Positions 8,015 to 17,805 of a stretch of DNA of 44,807 nt are shown here, one piece after another. The translations under genes were made by a program, and so were the position numbers. The notes under the pieces were generated by a model. The model was given only the letters and a program-made list of their open reading frames with translations. It was not told the origin of the DNA and did not search any database. The DNA is taken from NCBI GenBank assembly GCA_900315035.1, contig OMXO01000012.1, positions 1 to 44,807 of the forward strand, read 5' to 3'. Every line of letters begins with the position of its first letter. Position 1 is the stretch's first letter. The DNA comes from an uncultured Prevotella sp. GTDB lineage: Bacteria > Bacteroidota > Bacteroidia > Bacteroidales > Bacteroidaceae.

Positions 8015-8047
8015 ATAAACCAATTAATCTATAGTAAATACTTAAGT

Positions 8048-11000
8048 ATGAATCGAAAAATTAGAAAGACAGCGCTGATGATGAGTACCATGGCTCTCTT
8101 GGGTCTCGGTTACTCGTCAAATGCCTATGCCGCAGGCGACGTGCAGAACGTGCAGCAGGCAACGAAGAAGATTACAGGTACTGTAGTCGATGCTATGGGT
8201 CCGGTTATCGGAGCCAGTATTATGGAAAAAGGTACCACAAACGGTACTGTTACCGATTTCGATGGTAACTTCACTCTCAATGTAAAGCCAGGCTCAACAA
8301 TTGTTGTGTCGTTTATTGGTTTCAAGACTCAGGAGATTGTCGTTGGCAATCAGGACAACTTCAACATTACAATGGAAGATGACAACGCTGTATTGGAGGA
8401 AGTGGTTGTCGTTGGTTATGGTGTCCAAAAGAAGAAGTTGGTCACAGGTGCTACTGTTGAGGTTAAAGGTGAAGACATCACCAAACTTAATACAACTCAA
8501 GTACTGGGCGCCTTGCAGAGTCAAAGTCCTGGTGTGAGCATTCAGGCAGTATCTGGACAGCCTGGAGATGGATTTAAAGTAGCCATCCGCGGTGCTGGTA
8601 CTAACAGTGACACCAAGCCTATCTACGTCATTGATGGTGTTACAGGCGGTGACATTAACAATCTGAATCCTGCTGATATCGAACGTATCGACGTGTTAAA
8701 GGATGCAGCCTCAGCTGCTATCTATGGTGCTAACGGTGCCAATGGTGTAATCCTTATTACTACCAAACAGGGTAAAGCAGGCAAATTGCAGGTGAGCTAT
8801 GATGGTAACATCGGATGGCAAAACGTTGCCAAGATGCCTCAACTACTAAATGCACGTCAGTTCATGGAGGTACAAGACATGGTGAACCAGAACAATGGTG
8901 GTTCAGCCTATGACTGGGCGTCATTCATGCAAGTTGCAGAAGGTTCTGCTATAACGAGTGTTAACCAAGGACTTCTTGAGGCGTACAGGAATGGTTCTAA
9001 TGCAGGTACAAACTGGCTTGATGCTATCCGTAACAAGAATGCCATCACGACCTCTCATGCCCTGAACATCTCTGGTGGTAATGAGATGTCAAAGTTCTCT
9101 ACAGGTCTTGGTTATCAATATCAGGATGGTGTATTTGGTAATATGGCCAAGTCTGATTTCCGTCGTTTCACACTGCGTTTGAACTCTGAGCACATTATTT
9201 TGAAGAGTAGCAAAGGTGACTATGATGTTATCAAATTCGGTGAGAACCTCTACTACCAGCACAAGCAGAATCAGGGTCTCCAGATTGGTAACCAGTATAG
9301 CAACGAACTTTCAAATATGCTCCGCGCCAATCCACTTTTGCCGATGTACGATGGTACAGGAAACTATTCTTCGCATGATTATCTTAGTCAGTCTGGTTGG
9401 TTTGGCTTTAACAGTTATATGGCTAACCCCGTCTATAACATGCTGAACAATCAGAGTGCCAACAACAAGAGCAAGAGTTTTAACATCAATGCTGTTGCTT
9501 ATATTGAATTCCAGCCAATCAAAAATCTGATTTACCGCGGTCAGGTAAACTACAACCAAAGCAGTTGGAGCTGGCGTTCGTTCCTTCCCGAATACTACAG
9601 CAACGATCAGGGTGGAAAGCGTGATCTTGATCAGGTGACCCAGCAGACAGGCCTTGGCTGGGGCTGGGGTATGACTCACACACTGAATTACAAGTTCGCC
9701 CTTGACAAGCACAACTTTGATGTGCTGGCTGGAACCGAGTATGGTCAGACTCGTCCTGATTTCGGTGAAACCCTTAACGCGACCTCTACAGGCAGTATCT
9801 TCGGCACAATGAAACAAGCTTATGTAGGTCTTACAAATAATCGTACTGGTCAGGCTATTGTTAGCGGTTTGCCTTACGGTTATGAGACATCTTTATCTTA
9901 TTTCGGCCGTATCAATTACGACTTCAACGAAACTTATATGCTGAGTCTGGTCATTCGTGCTGACGGCTCTTCTAAGTTTGCGAAAGGACACCGTTGGGGT
10001 TACTTCCCCTCTGTATCAGCTGGTTGGGTAGTCTCTAATGAAAAGTTCATGCAAAGCACCAGCAACTGGCTTTCATTCTTGAAACTTCGCGCTGGTTGGG
10101 GTCAGAACGGTAATAAGAATATTGGTGACTCTTTTGCCTATATGACTACTTTCAGCTATGGTGACTTCGGTAACTATTCTTTCAATAATGACAAGAATGC
10201 TTCTACACAGGGTGCCTATTCAACCCGTCTGCCAAACGAAGACCTGACTTGGGAGACATCAGAACAGCTCGACCTTGGTTTCGATGCTCGCTTCCTGGGT
10301 GGCAAGCTTGGTGTAACTTTTGACTGGTATAATAAGAAGACTAAGGACCTGCTGCTTTATGTACAGATTCCTGCTTCTACTGGTTTTGCAAATCAGTGGC
10401 GTAATGCTGGTACTGTCAAAAACACAGGTATTGAGTTGGCTCTGAACTGGCGTGACAATATTGGTAGCAACTTCAATTACAATGTAGGTTGGAACATCGC
10501 TCTCAACAAGAATGAAGTAACTGAGATTATTGGCGCAGCCGACTACATTGAGGGAGGTAATGACCTTCTTGCTCAGAATACTGGTAACATGGCTCGTATG
10601 AAGGTTGGTGAACCGATTGGCTATTTCTATGGTTACAAGACTGACGGAGTCATGCAGAATGAGGCTGATGTCAAGGACTACCTGGCTAAGAACTGCGGTG
10701 GAGATGCTGCTAACTCTCTACAAGGTGCAGGTATCAAACCAGGCGATTTGAAGTTCGTTGATACAAATGGAGATGGTATCGTTAACTCTGATGACAAGAC
10801 AAACCTCGGCGATCCTCACCCCAATGTAACTATGGGTATGAATCTTGGTTTCGACTACATGGGCTTCGACTTCAGTGTTACTGGCTATGCAGCTCTTGGT
10901 CAGCAGGTAGCACGTTCTTGGCGTAAGTTCACCGATGGTCAGTATGAGAACTACACTACAGAAGTGTATGACTATTGGCACGGTGAGGGCACATCAAACA

Positions 11001-11320
11001 AGTATCCTCTTCTTGCTCCTGGTAACAGTGGTCCTAACTGGCAGCAGGTTTCTGACCTCTATGTTGAAAATGCTGGTTACTTCCGTCTGCAGAACTTGAC
11101 AGTCGGTTACGACTTCAAGAAACTTTGGAAGTCTTCTCCATTCTCTCAGCTGCGTCTCTACTTCGCTGCCCAGAACCTCTTCACCATTACCAAGTACAAA
11201 GGTATGGATCCTGAGAACGGTATGGCACTCAATGGTAACGAGCCATGGGTAACAGGTGTTGATGTAGGTAACTATCCACAGCCTCGTACCTATATGGTGG
11301 GTGTTAACATCAAGTTCTAA
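8048..11320 (+). CDS. SusC/RagA-family TonB-dependent outer-membrane transporter (operon 1)
   Basis: 1090 residues from the ATG at 8048. An upstream in-frame TTG at 8006 lies in the leader hairpin. The signal peptide ends near SSNAYA. Then come a CarboxypepD_reg-like domain (KITGTVVDAMGPVIGASIMEK), the conserved LEEVVVVGYGVQKKK segment, the plug (PIYVIDGVTGGDINNLNPAD, RIDVLKDAASAAIYG) and a long beta-barrel ending in VGVNIKF. A calcium-loop-like DTNGDGIVNSDD starts near residue 905, common in SusC proteins. Length is normal for the family. With the SusD partner 16 bases downstream it should form a pedal-bin glycan importer powered by TonB. No N-terminal STN domain is present, so anti-sigma signalling through this receptor is not expected. 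The substrate is unknown. Confidence 0.93.
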   Translation: MNRKIRKTALMMSTMALLGLGYSSNAYAAGDVQNVQQATKKITGTVVDAMGPVIGASIMEKGTTNGTVTDFDGNFTLNVKPGSTIVVSFIGFKTQEIVVGNQDNFNITMEDDNAVLEEVVVVGYGVQKKKLVTGATVEVKGEDITKLNTTQVLGALQSQSPGVSIQAVSGQPGDGFKVAIRGAGTNSDTKPIYVIDGVTGGDINNLNPADIERIDVLKDAASAAIYGANGANGVILITTKQGKAGKLQVSYDGNIGWQNVAKMPQLLNARQFMEVQDMVNQNNGGSAYDWASFMQVAEGSAITSVNQGLLEAYRNGSNAGTNWLDAIRNKNAITTSHALNISGGNEMSKFSTGLGYQYQDGVFGNMAKSDFRRFTLRLNSEHIILKSSKGDYDVIKFGENLYYQHKQNQGLQIGNQYSNELSNMLRANPLLPMYDGTGNYSSHDYLSQSGWFGFNSYMANPVYNMLNNQSANNKSKSFNINAVAYIEFQPIKNLIYRGQVNYNQSSWSWRSFLPEYYSNDQGGKRDLDQVTQQTGLGWGWGMTHTLNYKFALDKHNFDVLAGTEYGQTRPDFGETLNATSTGSIFGTMKQAYVGLTNNRTGQAIVSGLPYGYETSLSYFGRINYDFNETYMLSLVIRADGSSKFAKGHRWGYFPSVSAGWVVSNEKFMQSTSNWLSFLKLRAGWGQNGNKNIGDSFAYMTTFSYGDFGNYSFNNDKNASTQGAYSTRLPNEDLTWETSEQLDLGFDARFLGGKLGVTFDWYNKKTKDLLLYVQIPASTGFANQWRNAGTVKNTGIELALNWRDNIGSNFNYNVGWNIALNKNEVTEIIGAADYIEGGNDLLAQNTGNMARMKVGEPIGYFYGYKTDGVMQNEADVKDYLAKNCGGDAANSLQGAGIKPGDLKFVDTNGDGIVNSDDKTNLGDPHPNVTMGMNLGFDYMGFDFSVTGYAALGQQVARSWRKFTDGQYENYTTEVYDYWHGEGTSNKYPLLAPGNSGPNWQQVSDLYVENAGYFRLQNLTVGYDFKKLWKSSPFSQLRLYFAAQNLFTITKYKGMDPENGMALNGNEPWVTGVDVGNYPQPRTYMVGVNIKF

Positions 11321-11336
11321 TTATAAATAAGGAATA

Positions 11337-13091
11337 ATGACAATGAAAAAGATATCATATATTGTTGCTGCAGCATTAGTGAGTCTGGGCCTAAATTCAT
11401 GCTCACTCGACACAGAGAACCTGACTGACAGCACGTCGGAAAACTTTCCGAAGACAGAAAAAGATGCAACAGCTTCACTGGCTGCCATCTATGAAAACCT
11501 GAATGCTGTCAATGCGACACCACAGGCATCGTTCTATTATCTGTCAATGCTTGCCTCTGACGACAACCTCGGTGGAGGTGGTGCAAACGATAAACTGATG
11601 CAGGCTATGGATTTGCTCTGTAATTATAATGCTAATATGACTGAGCAGTTCTATAAGGATCGCTATGAGGGTATCGGCCGTGCTAATGCATTATTGCAGG
11701 CTTTGCCCAATACTGATCTGAGCGACGCTGTTAAGGCACAGAATATCGGTGAGGCCAAGTTCTTGCGCGGCTTCTACTACTATGAATTGGCTTCGCAGTA
11801 CGGCAATGTACCTCTGGTCATCGAGCCGGGCCAGAATCCTGAGCAGGGTGATGTGACTGCTCTTTGGGGACAAATCCTGCAGGACCTGCGCGATGCAGCT
11901 AAAGATATGCCTGCTCAGAGACTGACCAACGGCCATATCGACAAATATACTGCCGAGGCTATGCTTGCCCGCGTATGGTTGTTCTACACAGGCTTCTATG
12001 GAAACGGCTCTGACATTGCTTCGCTGACCAGCACAACCTATAAGCCGCTTGAAAGCGTTGCTCTGCCCGACGGCAGCACACTGACCAAGCAGGATGTAAT
12101 CGGCTATATCGATGACTGCGTGAACAATTCGGGTTACTCACTCGTACCCGACTATCGTAACCTTTGGGCTTATACCAATAAGTATTCGCGTGATCAGTAT
12201 GATTACACAAAAGATCAGGGACTGCAGTGGGTAGAGGATGACAATGCCGTCAACCCCGAGTCGATGTTTGCTATTAAGTTCAACAAGCTGGCTTCATGGA
12301 ACACTACCATTGGTTATGGCAACGGTTATGCCCTGCACTTTGGTATCCGCGGCGGTCAGGATGTTGACAAAACTTTCCCATTCGGACAGGGATGGGGTGC
12401 CGGTCCTGTTGCTCCTAACCTCGTAAGCGACTGGAAAGCTGCTGAGCCTTCTGATATGCGCCTCGAAGCCTCTATTCAGGATGTCCGTGAGTTGCCAGCA
12501 TATTCTTTTGGTGGTGCTACATGGGCTGACTTCATTCAAGAGACTAACTGGTATGAGAAGAAACAGAGTGCTATTGCAGGTTTCGATGCTTCAACAGGCA
12601 AATATCAGCCATGTTTCGAAGTGCTGATGTATGGCGACACAGGCTGGAGCAACGGTGTGAACTTCCAGACTTCAAATATCCACGATCTTGTACTGCTTCG
12701 CTTCGCTGATGTTCTGCTGATGCAGTCAGAGCTGAAGGAAAGTGTTGATGGTATTAATAAGGTGCGTGCTCGCGCTGGTCTTGATCCTATCTCAAGCTAC
12801 TCTCTTCAGGCCCTTCAGAATGAGCGCCGTTGGGAGTTAGCCTTTGAGGGAACCCGTTGGAACGACATCCGTCGTTGGCATATCGCTGCTGCCGCTCTTG
12901 AGAAGCAGACGGGGCAGCCCACCTACTCTCGTGGTAAGGAAGATACCAACTTTGCTCATAATGGTGGCTATGCTGCCCGTTACAATGCTACTGCCGGTTT
13001 CCAGAAGATGCCAGAGAATCAGGTTCTTCAGGGTAAGGTGGCTCAAAATGAAGGATGGACAACTGCTGATTCAGAGTATCAGGGTTGGTAA
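11337..13091 (+). CDS. SusD/RagB-family outer-membrane lipoprotein (operon 1)
   Basis: 584 residues. ATGs at 11337 and 11343 (MKKISYIVAAALVSLG) are both possible. The lipobox is LNSC. Helical SusD features include FLRGFYYYELASQYGNVPLV, the TPR-like middle, LVLLRFADVLLMQSEL and the C-terminal ELAFEGTRWNDIRRWH. SusD proteins sit as a lid on the SusC barrel at the cell surface and capture oligosaccharide. It follows its SusC by 16 bases and precedes the third operon gene by 37 bases. Confidence 0.93.
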   Translation: MTMKKISYIVAAALVSLGLNSCSLDTENLTDSTSENFPKTEKDATASLAAIYENLNAVNATPQASFYYLSMLASDDNLGGGGANDKLMQAMDLLCNYNANMTEQFYKDRYEGIGRANALLQALPNTDLSDAVKAQNIGEAKFLRGFYYYELASQYGNVPLVIEPGQNPEQGDVTALWGQILQDLRDAAKDMPAQRLTNGHIDKYTAEAMLARVWLFYTGFYGNGSDIASLTSTTYKPLESVALPDGSTLTKQDVIGYIDDCVNNSGYSLVPDYRNLWAYTNKYSRDQYDYTKDQGLQWVEDDNAVNPESMFAIKFNKLASWNTTIGYGNGYALHFGIRGGQDVDKTFPFGQGWGAGPVAPNLVSDWKAAEPSDMRLEASIQDVRELPAYSFGGATWADFIQETNWYEKKQSAIAGFDASTGKYQPCFEVLMYGDTGWSNGVNFQTSNIHDLVLLRFADVLLMQSELKESVDGINKVRARAGLDPISSYSLQALQNERRWELAFEGTRWNDIRRWHIAAAALEKQTGQPTYSRGKEDTNFAHNGGYAARYNATAGFQKMPENQVLQGKVAQNEGWTTADSEYQGW

Positions 13092-13128
13092 TACATCAGA
13101 AGTTTAATTTAAACAAAGCAGAATTTAT

Positions 13129-14307
13129 ATGAAAAAGATATTATTTGCAATTCCTTTTCTGGCAATGGCCATGACTGCCTGCGATCCTTCGGAGATTGAA
13201 GGCGCATCGGAGTGGGGTGCCATTAGTGCAGACCAGGTTCAGGCTACAGCTACACCTGTACAGGTGGATGGTAAGAGCGGCAACCGGATTCATGTAGCAT
13301 GCACTTCGCCTGTTGTTTCAGCTTGGGAAGCTGATCAGTTGGTGGAAAATACCACTCATACTGTTACGACTGAGGGCGAGATTTATGTAACCAAGATTGG
13401 TACCAATGTCATTCGTTGCCTGACAACGAATGTAGGTGGTGCTCCGACGGCAAAGGAAATTACTGTCCAAGTGGATACCATCTCTTATATCACTCAGACT
13501 ATCAGTGACCGTCTTTGCATTGGCAAGGAGGGAGCTCCAAAGTATTTTGGCAAAGGTTATAGTGCCAGTAAGATTGTGCTAGAACAGACGATTGATAAGT
13601 TGACAGGTAAACTTGGCAACAGTATTACTATTAAGAGTAATCCGAATCCGGCTCTTTGCACTTTCAAGTGGGGTTCGAGCTCTATCAATACCAATGTAGG
13701 TAAAATCGTTACCTATGCACTTGATGTTGAGCAGGAACTAACTGTTGAGTTCCTCGATGCAACAGGAAAGAGTGAGACTATCAGTCTTGGTAAATTCACT
13801 GCAGAAGCATACTCAGATCTGCCTGAAGGTATTAAACTGCTGACGGGCTATGACCCTGTATCTGCACCAACTGCTACCAAAACATGGGAATTGGCACCAG
13901 CCAACAACTGGGGTAATGGTGGTAACAACGACAAAAAACCGTCATGGTGGACGACAACTGTAGAAGGTCAGGGCGGTTCTAATGGTACTATCACCTTCGA
14001 CTTCCCCAACGGTATATTGACCAAGAAGCTCGTCAATGAGAACAACCAAGCTGGTGATAAGTCAGGTTCGGGTGCATTCTCTCTCGACTTCTCGACTGCA
14101 GATGAGTCGAAGAGCATCCTCTTCACACTGAAGACGACAGAGCCTGGTAACATCATCTATCCGATTATGATTAATCAGGGTGACTACCATCCGACCATCT
14201 ACGACGTAACTGTCATCTCGGAAAATGAACTCGTGTTGAGAGCTCAGCATACGAATGACGCTACATGGGAAGGTTGCTTCTGGGTATTCCAGGCAGTAAA
14301 AGAATAA
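13129..14307 (+). CDS. Surface lipoprotein, probable glycan-binding accessory of operon 1
   Basis: 392 residues, with signal MKKILFAIPFLAMAM and lipobox MTAC. The sequence is beta-rich. The N-terminal half looks like PKD/Ig-type modules (NRIHVACTSP, TEGEIYVTKIGTNVIRCL). The C-terminal half has aromatic-rich stretches (ELAPANNWGNGG, KPSWWTTTVEG, ATWEGCFWVFQAV) that could form a carbohydrate-binding face. It occupies the SusE/SusF/SGBP position as the last gene of the operon and is followed by a strong terminator. I do not recognise a specific family. A surface glycan-binding role is inferred from position, lipobox and composition. Confidence 0.7.
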   Translation: MKKILFAIPFLAMAMTACDPSEIEGASEWGAISADQVQATATPVQVDGKSGNRIHVACTSPVVSAWEADQLVENTTHTVTTEGEIYVTKIGTNVIRCLTTNVGGAPTAKEITVQVDTISYITQTISDRLCIGKEGAPKYFGKGYSASKIVLEQTIDKLTGKLGNSITIKSNPNPALCTFKWGSSSINTNVGKIVTYALDVEQELTVEFLDATGKSETISLGKFTAEAYSDLPEGIKLLTGYDPVSAPTATKTWELAPANNWGNGGNNDKKPSWWTTTVEGQGGSNGTITFDFPNGILTKKLVNENNQAGDKSGSGAFSLDFSTADESKSILFTLKTTEPGNIIYPIMINQGDYHPTIYDVTVISENELVLRAQHTNDATWEGCFWVFQAVKE

Positions 14308-14331
14308 AGATTATATTCTCACATTTGATTT

Positions 14332-14366
14332 CCGCCTCGAGGCTTCATGTCTCGGGGCGGTTTTCT
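14332..14366 (+). terminator. Rho-independent terminator of Sus operon 1
   Basis: CCGCCTCGAG (14332-14341) pairs with CTCGGGGCGG (14351-14360) with a single wobble, around the loop GCTTCATGT, and is followed by TTTTCT. It lies 24 bases after the stop codon and separates the two Sus operons. Confidence 0.85.
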
Positions 14367-14424
14367 ATATTCTTTGAACTGTAACAAAAATAAACTTATT
14401 TCTTATATAATATAAGGTGTATTC

Positions 14425-14524
14425 GAAAAAATGAAGGAAAAAAACGGCTATTTTCACAAAAAAAGACACTATTTGAAAAAAAAATCAAAATTTCTAAAAT
14501 AAAATGATGATTAATTAAAAAAAA
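14425..14524. other. A-tract-rich DNA upstream of Sus operon 2
   Basis: Runs of A occur at 14426-14431, 14438-14444, 14458-14464, 14476-14484 and 14517-14524. Several centres are about 20 or 40 bases apart, close to whole helical turns, so the DNA may be curved just upstream of the promoter box at 14530. No gene lies in the 315-base gap. Confidence 0.4.
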
Positions 14525-14529
14525 CAATT

Positions 14530-14537
14530 TACCTTTG
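14530..14537 (+). promoter_or_regulatory. -7 box for Sus operon 2
   Basis: TACCTTTG fits TAnnTTTG and lies 93 bases before the susC ATG at 14623. No -33 TTTG is visible at the usual distance. A short stem GGCGGA / TCCGGCC (14539-14560) lies at the expected 5' end of the transcript. Confidence 0.5.
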
Positions 14538-14600
14538 TGGCGGAATCGTGTAATCCGGCCCAACATATAGGCTATACAGAATAATTAAAACCTAATATAT

Positions 14601-14624
14601 AACTAACGTATTAAACTAACGTAT
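14601..14624 (+). repeat. 11-bp direct repeat at the start codon of susC (operon 2)
   Basis: AACTAACGTAT occurs at 14601-14611 and again at 14614-14624, the second copy overlapping the ATG at 14623. It lies in the translation-initiation region. Confidence 0.6.
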
Positions 14625-17600
14625 GGAAATTAAGTGCAAATCTTATCTCTTTGGGCTATTGGTGCTATTGTGCCTTTTGCCCAGTGTGACTTTTGCCCAA
14701 AACATTAGGGTGGAAGGTCAGGTGACAGATGAGACAGGTGAACCGATGATTGGTGTCTCCGTCAAGGTGGTAGGCACAGGTTCAGGTGTCATCACTGATC
14801 TCGACGGTAATTTTGTGATGCCTTCAGTTTCACCAAGTGCGACGTTGGAATTCTCTTACGTCGGCTATGTCTCTCAGAGACTGAAGGTCACTCGCAAGAT
14901 GGCTGTTAGTATGAAACCCGACTCACAGAGTCTTGAAGAGGTGGTGGTCATTGCCTATGGCCAGCAGAAGAAGGTAACCATCACGGGTGCAGTTTCTGCC
15001 GTAGGTGGTGACGAACTGCTGAAGGCACCTGTGGCCAGTGTGGCTAATGCCCTGCAGGGTAAGTTGCCAGGTATGTCGGTAGTACAGCCATCAGGTATGC
15101 CTGGTGCTGATGAACCCGTCATCCGCGTGCGTGGTACTGGTTCGCTGAACAGTGCAGAACCTCTGGTACTCGTCGACGGTGTGGAGCGTCCCTTCGGACA
15201 GCTCGACCCTAACGAGATTCAGGACATCTCTATTCTGAAAGACGCCTCGGCTACAGCTGTATTCGGTGTGCGCGGTGCTAACGGTGTTATCCTCGTTACC
15301 ACCAAGCGTGGTACCCCTGGTAAGGCCTCTGTGACTGTTTCGGCAAGTGCTGCCGTACAGCAAATTGCTAAGTTCGTAGATTTTGCCGATTCTTACACCT
15401 ATGGTAAGATGTGGAACTATGCAGCCATTACCGACGCTCTGCCTATGAGCCAGTGGCCAAGCAGCGCCACCATTGCCGACTATACACCTTATGCCGATAA
15501 AGGCATCCGATTCAGCCAGGAGGTGATGGAGCATTTCCGCAAGAATGATATGCCCGTCACATTCCCCAATACCGACTGGATCAACTATGTGATGAAGAAC
15601 GCAGCATGGCAGGAGCAGGTGAACGTGAATGTAAACGGAGGTACTGAGAAAGTGAGATACTTCGTCTCTGCTGGTTTCCTGAATCAGAATTCTCTCTTCA
15701 AGACCTTCTCAAAGAACGACGATGAGACCTTTAAGTACAACCGTTTCAACTATCGTGCCAACCTTGATATCAACGTGTCAAAGTACAGCCAGCTGAACCT
15801 GACGCTGGGTGGACGTGTTCAGAACCGCACCACGATGGGTGGAGGTGAGGGATTCCTCTTCCGCTATCTGCAGGGCGCTACGCCATACGCAGGTATCGGT
15901 GTTGACGACCAAGGCCGTCACATCGTATCAGACGAAAGTTTCGTAGGTCCGTACGACCGCGACGCTTTGTCGAACTATTATAACCTGGGATACGTTAACG
16001 AGAGTACCAACGTGCTGAACCTCGACCTTCAGTATAAACTCGACATGAGCTTCATTACCCCAGGTCTGGACTTCAAAATCAAGGGTTCTTACAATACAGA
16101 CTATACGGCCCAGAAGAATCGCCAGAACGGATTTGGTACGGGTGTGACCTATGTGGCAACCCTCGACAACGGTAAAGAGGTGCTCCGCAAGGAAAACATT
16201 ACTTGGCCGCTGCCCTACAGCGAAAAAAAATGGGGTAACCGCAACTGGTATGCCGAAGCCAGCTTTAACTACTCGCGCAAGTTCGGTAAGCACAATGTAG
16301 GCGCCCTGATTCTTTACAATCAGAGCAAGACCTATTATCCTTGGGATTCTGACAACAGTCTGTATCAGTCGATTCCAAAGGGTTATGTAGGACTCGTAGG
16401 ACGTGTGACCTATGACTATGACACTCGTTACATGATCGACTTCAACATCGGTTATAACGGATCAGAGAACTTTGCCGAGGGTAAGCGCTATGGTACATTC
16501 CCATCATTCTCTATTGGTTGGATTCCATCAAGCGAGAAGTTCTGGGAGCCTATTAAGAAATATATCGGCTATCTGAAACTGCGTGGTTCGTGGGGTAAGG
16601 TCGGTAACGACAACACCAACGGTGCCCGTTTCCTCTACCTCCCTGGTGCATGGCAGTTCTACGAAGGTGCGACGACAACAAACCCGCAGAAGCGTGGTGC
16701 CAACTTCGGTACCAGCGGCGGCTGGCTGCAAGCTGTAAAGGAGTTGACAGCAGGTAATCCCGATGTCACGTGGGAAACAGCTTCTAAAATTAACGTCGGT
16801 CTGGATGCCGCCTTCATCGGAGACCGTCTGACAGTAAACCTCGACCTCTTCTGGGAAGACCGCAAGGACATCCTTGTATCAAATGCCTCTCTGCTGCCGG
16901 CAGTAACCAGTCTGCCCTCAAGCTATGTCAACCAAGGTCGTGTGAAGAATCACGGTTATGAGTTGACGCTGAGATGGGCTGACAAGATCAACGACTTCCG
17001 CTATAGCATCAGCCCAAGCATCGCCTTTGCGAGAAACAAGGTTATCGAGATGCTTGAGGTTCCCCCACTCTATGACTATCTGAGCCGTACAGGACAGCCT
17101 GTTGGCCAGCGCTTCGCATACGACCTCTTCGAGTTCTATCAGGAGGGTACCGAACAGCGCTATAAGGAGAAATTTGGTGTGGACATGCCTGACCAGAATG
17201 TAGAATTGAAATATGGTGATGCCGTCTATGTGGACCAGAATGGCGACGGTGTTATCGATGCCAACGACCAGAAGCCTCTGGGTTATACTGATAATCCTGA
17301 GATCACCTGGTCTATTAATGCCAGTCTGAACTGGAAAGGCCTCGACTTCTCGATGCTGTGGGTAGGTGCCAATAACACCAGCCGCGCCCTGAACGGATAC
17401 TTCCGCGACCAGTTCGGTTCTACCAATACTTCTGCTCTGGCACAGTGGGTAGCCGACAACTCATGGACGGTGGATAATCCTGGTGCAAAGCTGCCACGTA
17501 TCTCATTCACCAACCGCGTACACAACAACCGTGACTCACAGGCGTGGATCATCGACTCGAAATATGTACGTCTGAAGAACGTGGAAATTGGCTATACCAT

Positions 17601-17781
17601 CAATAAGCCTAAGTTTATCCCTCTGCTCAACTACGTGAGATTCTATGCTTCAGGTCAGAACCTGCTGACATTTGCCGACTTTAAGGGTAATGACCCCGAG
17701 GCTCCTGGCTCAGGACTTGACTTTGGTGTACGCTATCCTATGACCCGTGTGTATAACTTCGGCGTGCAAATAAACTTCTAA
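14623..17781 (+). CDS. SusC-family TonB-dependent transporter (operon 2, first pair)
   Basis: 1052 residues. The signal peptide ends near SVTFA. Then come a CarboxypepD_reg-like domain (IRVEGQVTDETGEPMIGVSVK), a LEEVVVIAYGQQKK segment, the plug (EPLVLVDGVERPFGQLDPNEI, ISILKDASATAVFG) and a barrel ending in VYNFGVQINF. A DQNGDGVIDAND loop is near residue 871. It is followed after 10 bases by a SusD gene. The whole operon (C-D-C-D-binding protein) matches the order of xus-type xylan-uptake operons, where this position would be XusA. That assignment is by layout and size only. Confidence 0.92.
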   Translation: MEIKCKSYLFGLLVLLCLLPSVTFAQNIRVEGQVTDETGEPMIGVSVKVVGTGSGVITDLDGNFVMPSVSPSATLEFSYVGYVSQRLKVTRKMAVSMKPDSQSLEEVVVIAYGQQKKVTITGAVSAVGGDELLKAPVASVANALQGKLPGMSVVQPSGMPGADEPVIRVRGTGSLNSAEPLVLVDGVERPFGQLDPNEIQDISILKDASATAVFGVRGANGVILVTTKRGTPGKASVTVSASAAVQQIAKFVDFADSYTYGKMWNYAAITDALPMSQWPSSATIADYTPYADKGIRFSQEVMEHFRKNDMPVTFPNTDWINYVMKNAAWQEQVNVNVNGGTEKVRYFVSAGFLNQNSLFKTFSKNDDETFKYNRFNYRANLDINVSKYSQLNLTLGGRVQNRTTMGGGEGFLFRYLQGATPYAGIGVDDQGRHIVSDESFVGPYDRDALSNYYNLGYVNESTNVLNLDLQYKLDMSFITPGLDFKIKGSYNTDYTAQKNRQNGFGTGVTYVATLDNGKEVLRKENITWPLPYSEKKWGNRNWYAEASFNYSRKFGKHNVGALILYNQSKTYYPWDSDNSLYQSIPKGYVGLVGRVTYDYDTRYMIDFNIGYNGSENFAEGKRYGTFPSFSIGWIPSSEKFWEPIKKYIGYLKLRGSWGKVGNDNTNGARFLYLPGAWQFYEGATTTNPQKRGANFGTSGGWLQAVKELTAGNPDVTWETASKINVGLDAAFIGDRLTVNLDLFWEDRKDILVSNASLLPAVTSLPSSYVNQGRVKNHGYELTLRWADKINDFRYSISPSIAFARNKVIEMLEVPPLYDYLSRTGQPVGQRFAYDLFEFYQEGTEQRYKEKFGVDMPDQNVELKYGDAVYVDQNGDGVIDANDQKPLGYTDNPEITWSINASLNWKGLDFSMLWVGANNTSRALNGYFRDQFGSTNTSALAQWVADNSWTVDNPGAKLPRISFTNRVHNNRDSQAWIIDSKYVRLKNVEIGYTINKPKFIPLLNYVRFYASGQNLLTFADFKGNDPEAPGSGLDFGVRYPMTRVYNFGVQINF

Positions 17782-17784
17782 AAC

Positions 17785-17805
17785 TGAAAAAATGAAGATT
17801 ATGAA
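17785..17805 (+). repeat. Translation-start repeat, copy 1
   Basis: The 21 bases around the susD start are identical to those around the next susC start (19813-19833). They run from TGAAAAAATG through GAAGATTATGAA, and both encode MKIMK. Confidence 0.7.

Noticed and set aside
8006-8047. Earlier TTG start for the first susC
   Set aside because: It lies in the right arm of the terminator-like hairpin and the signal peptide begins at 8048.
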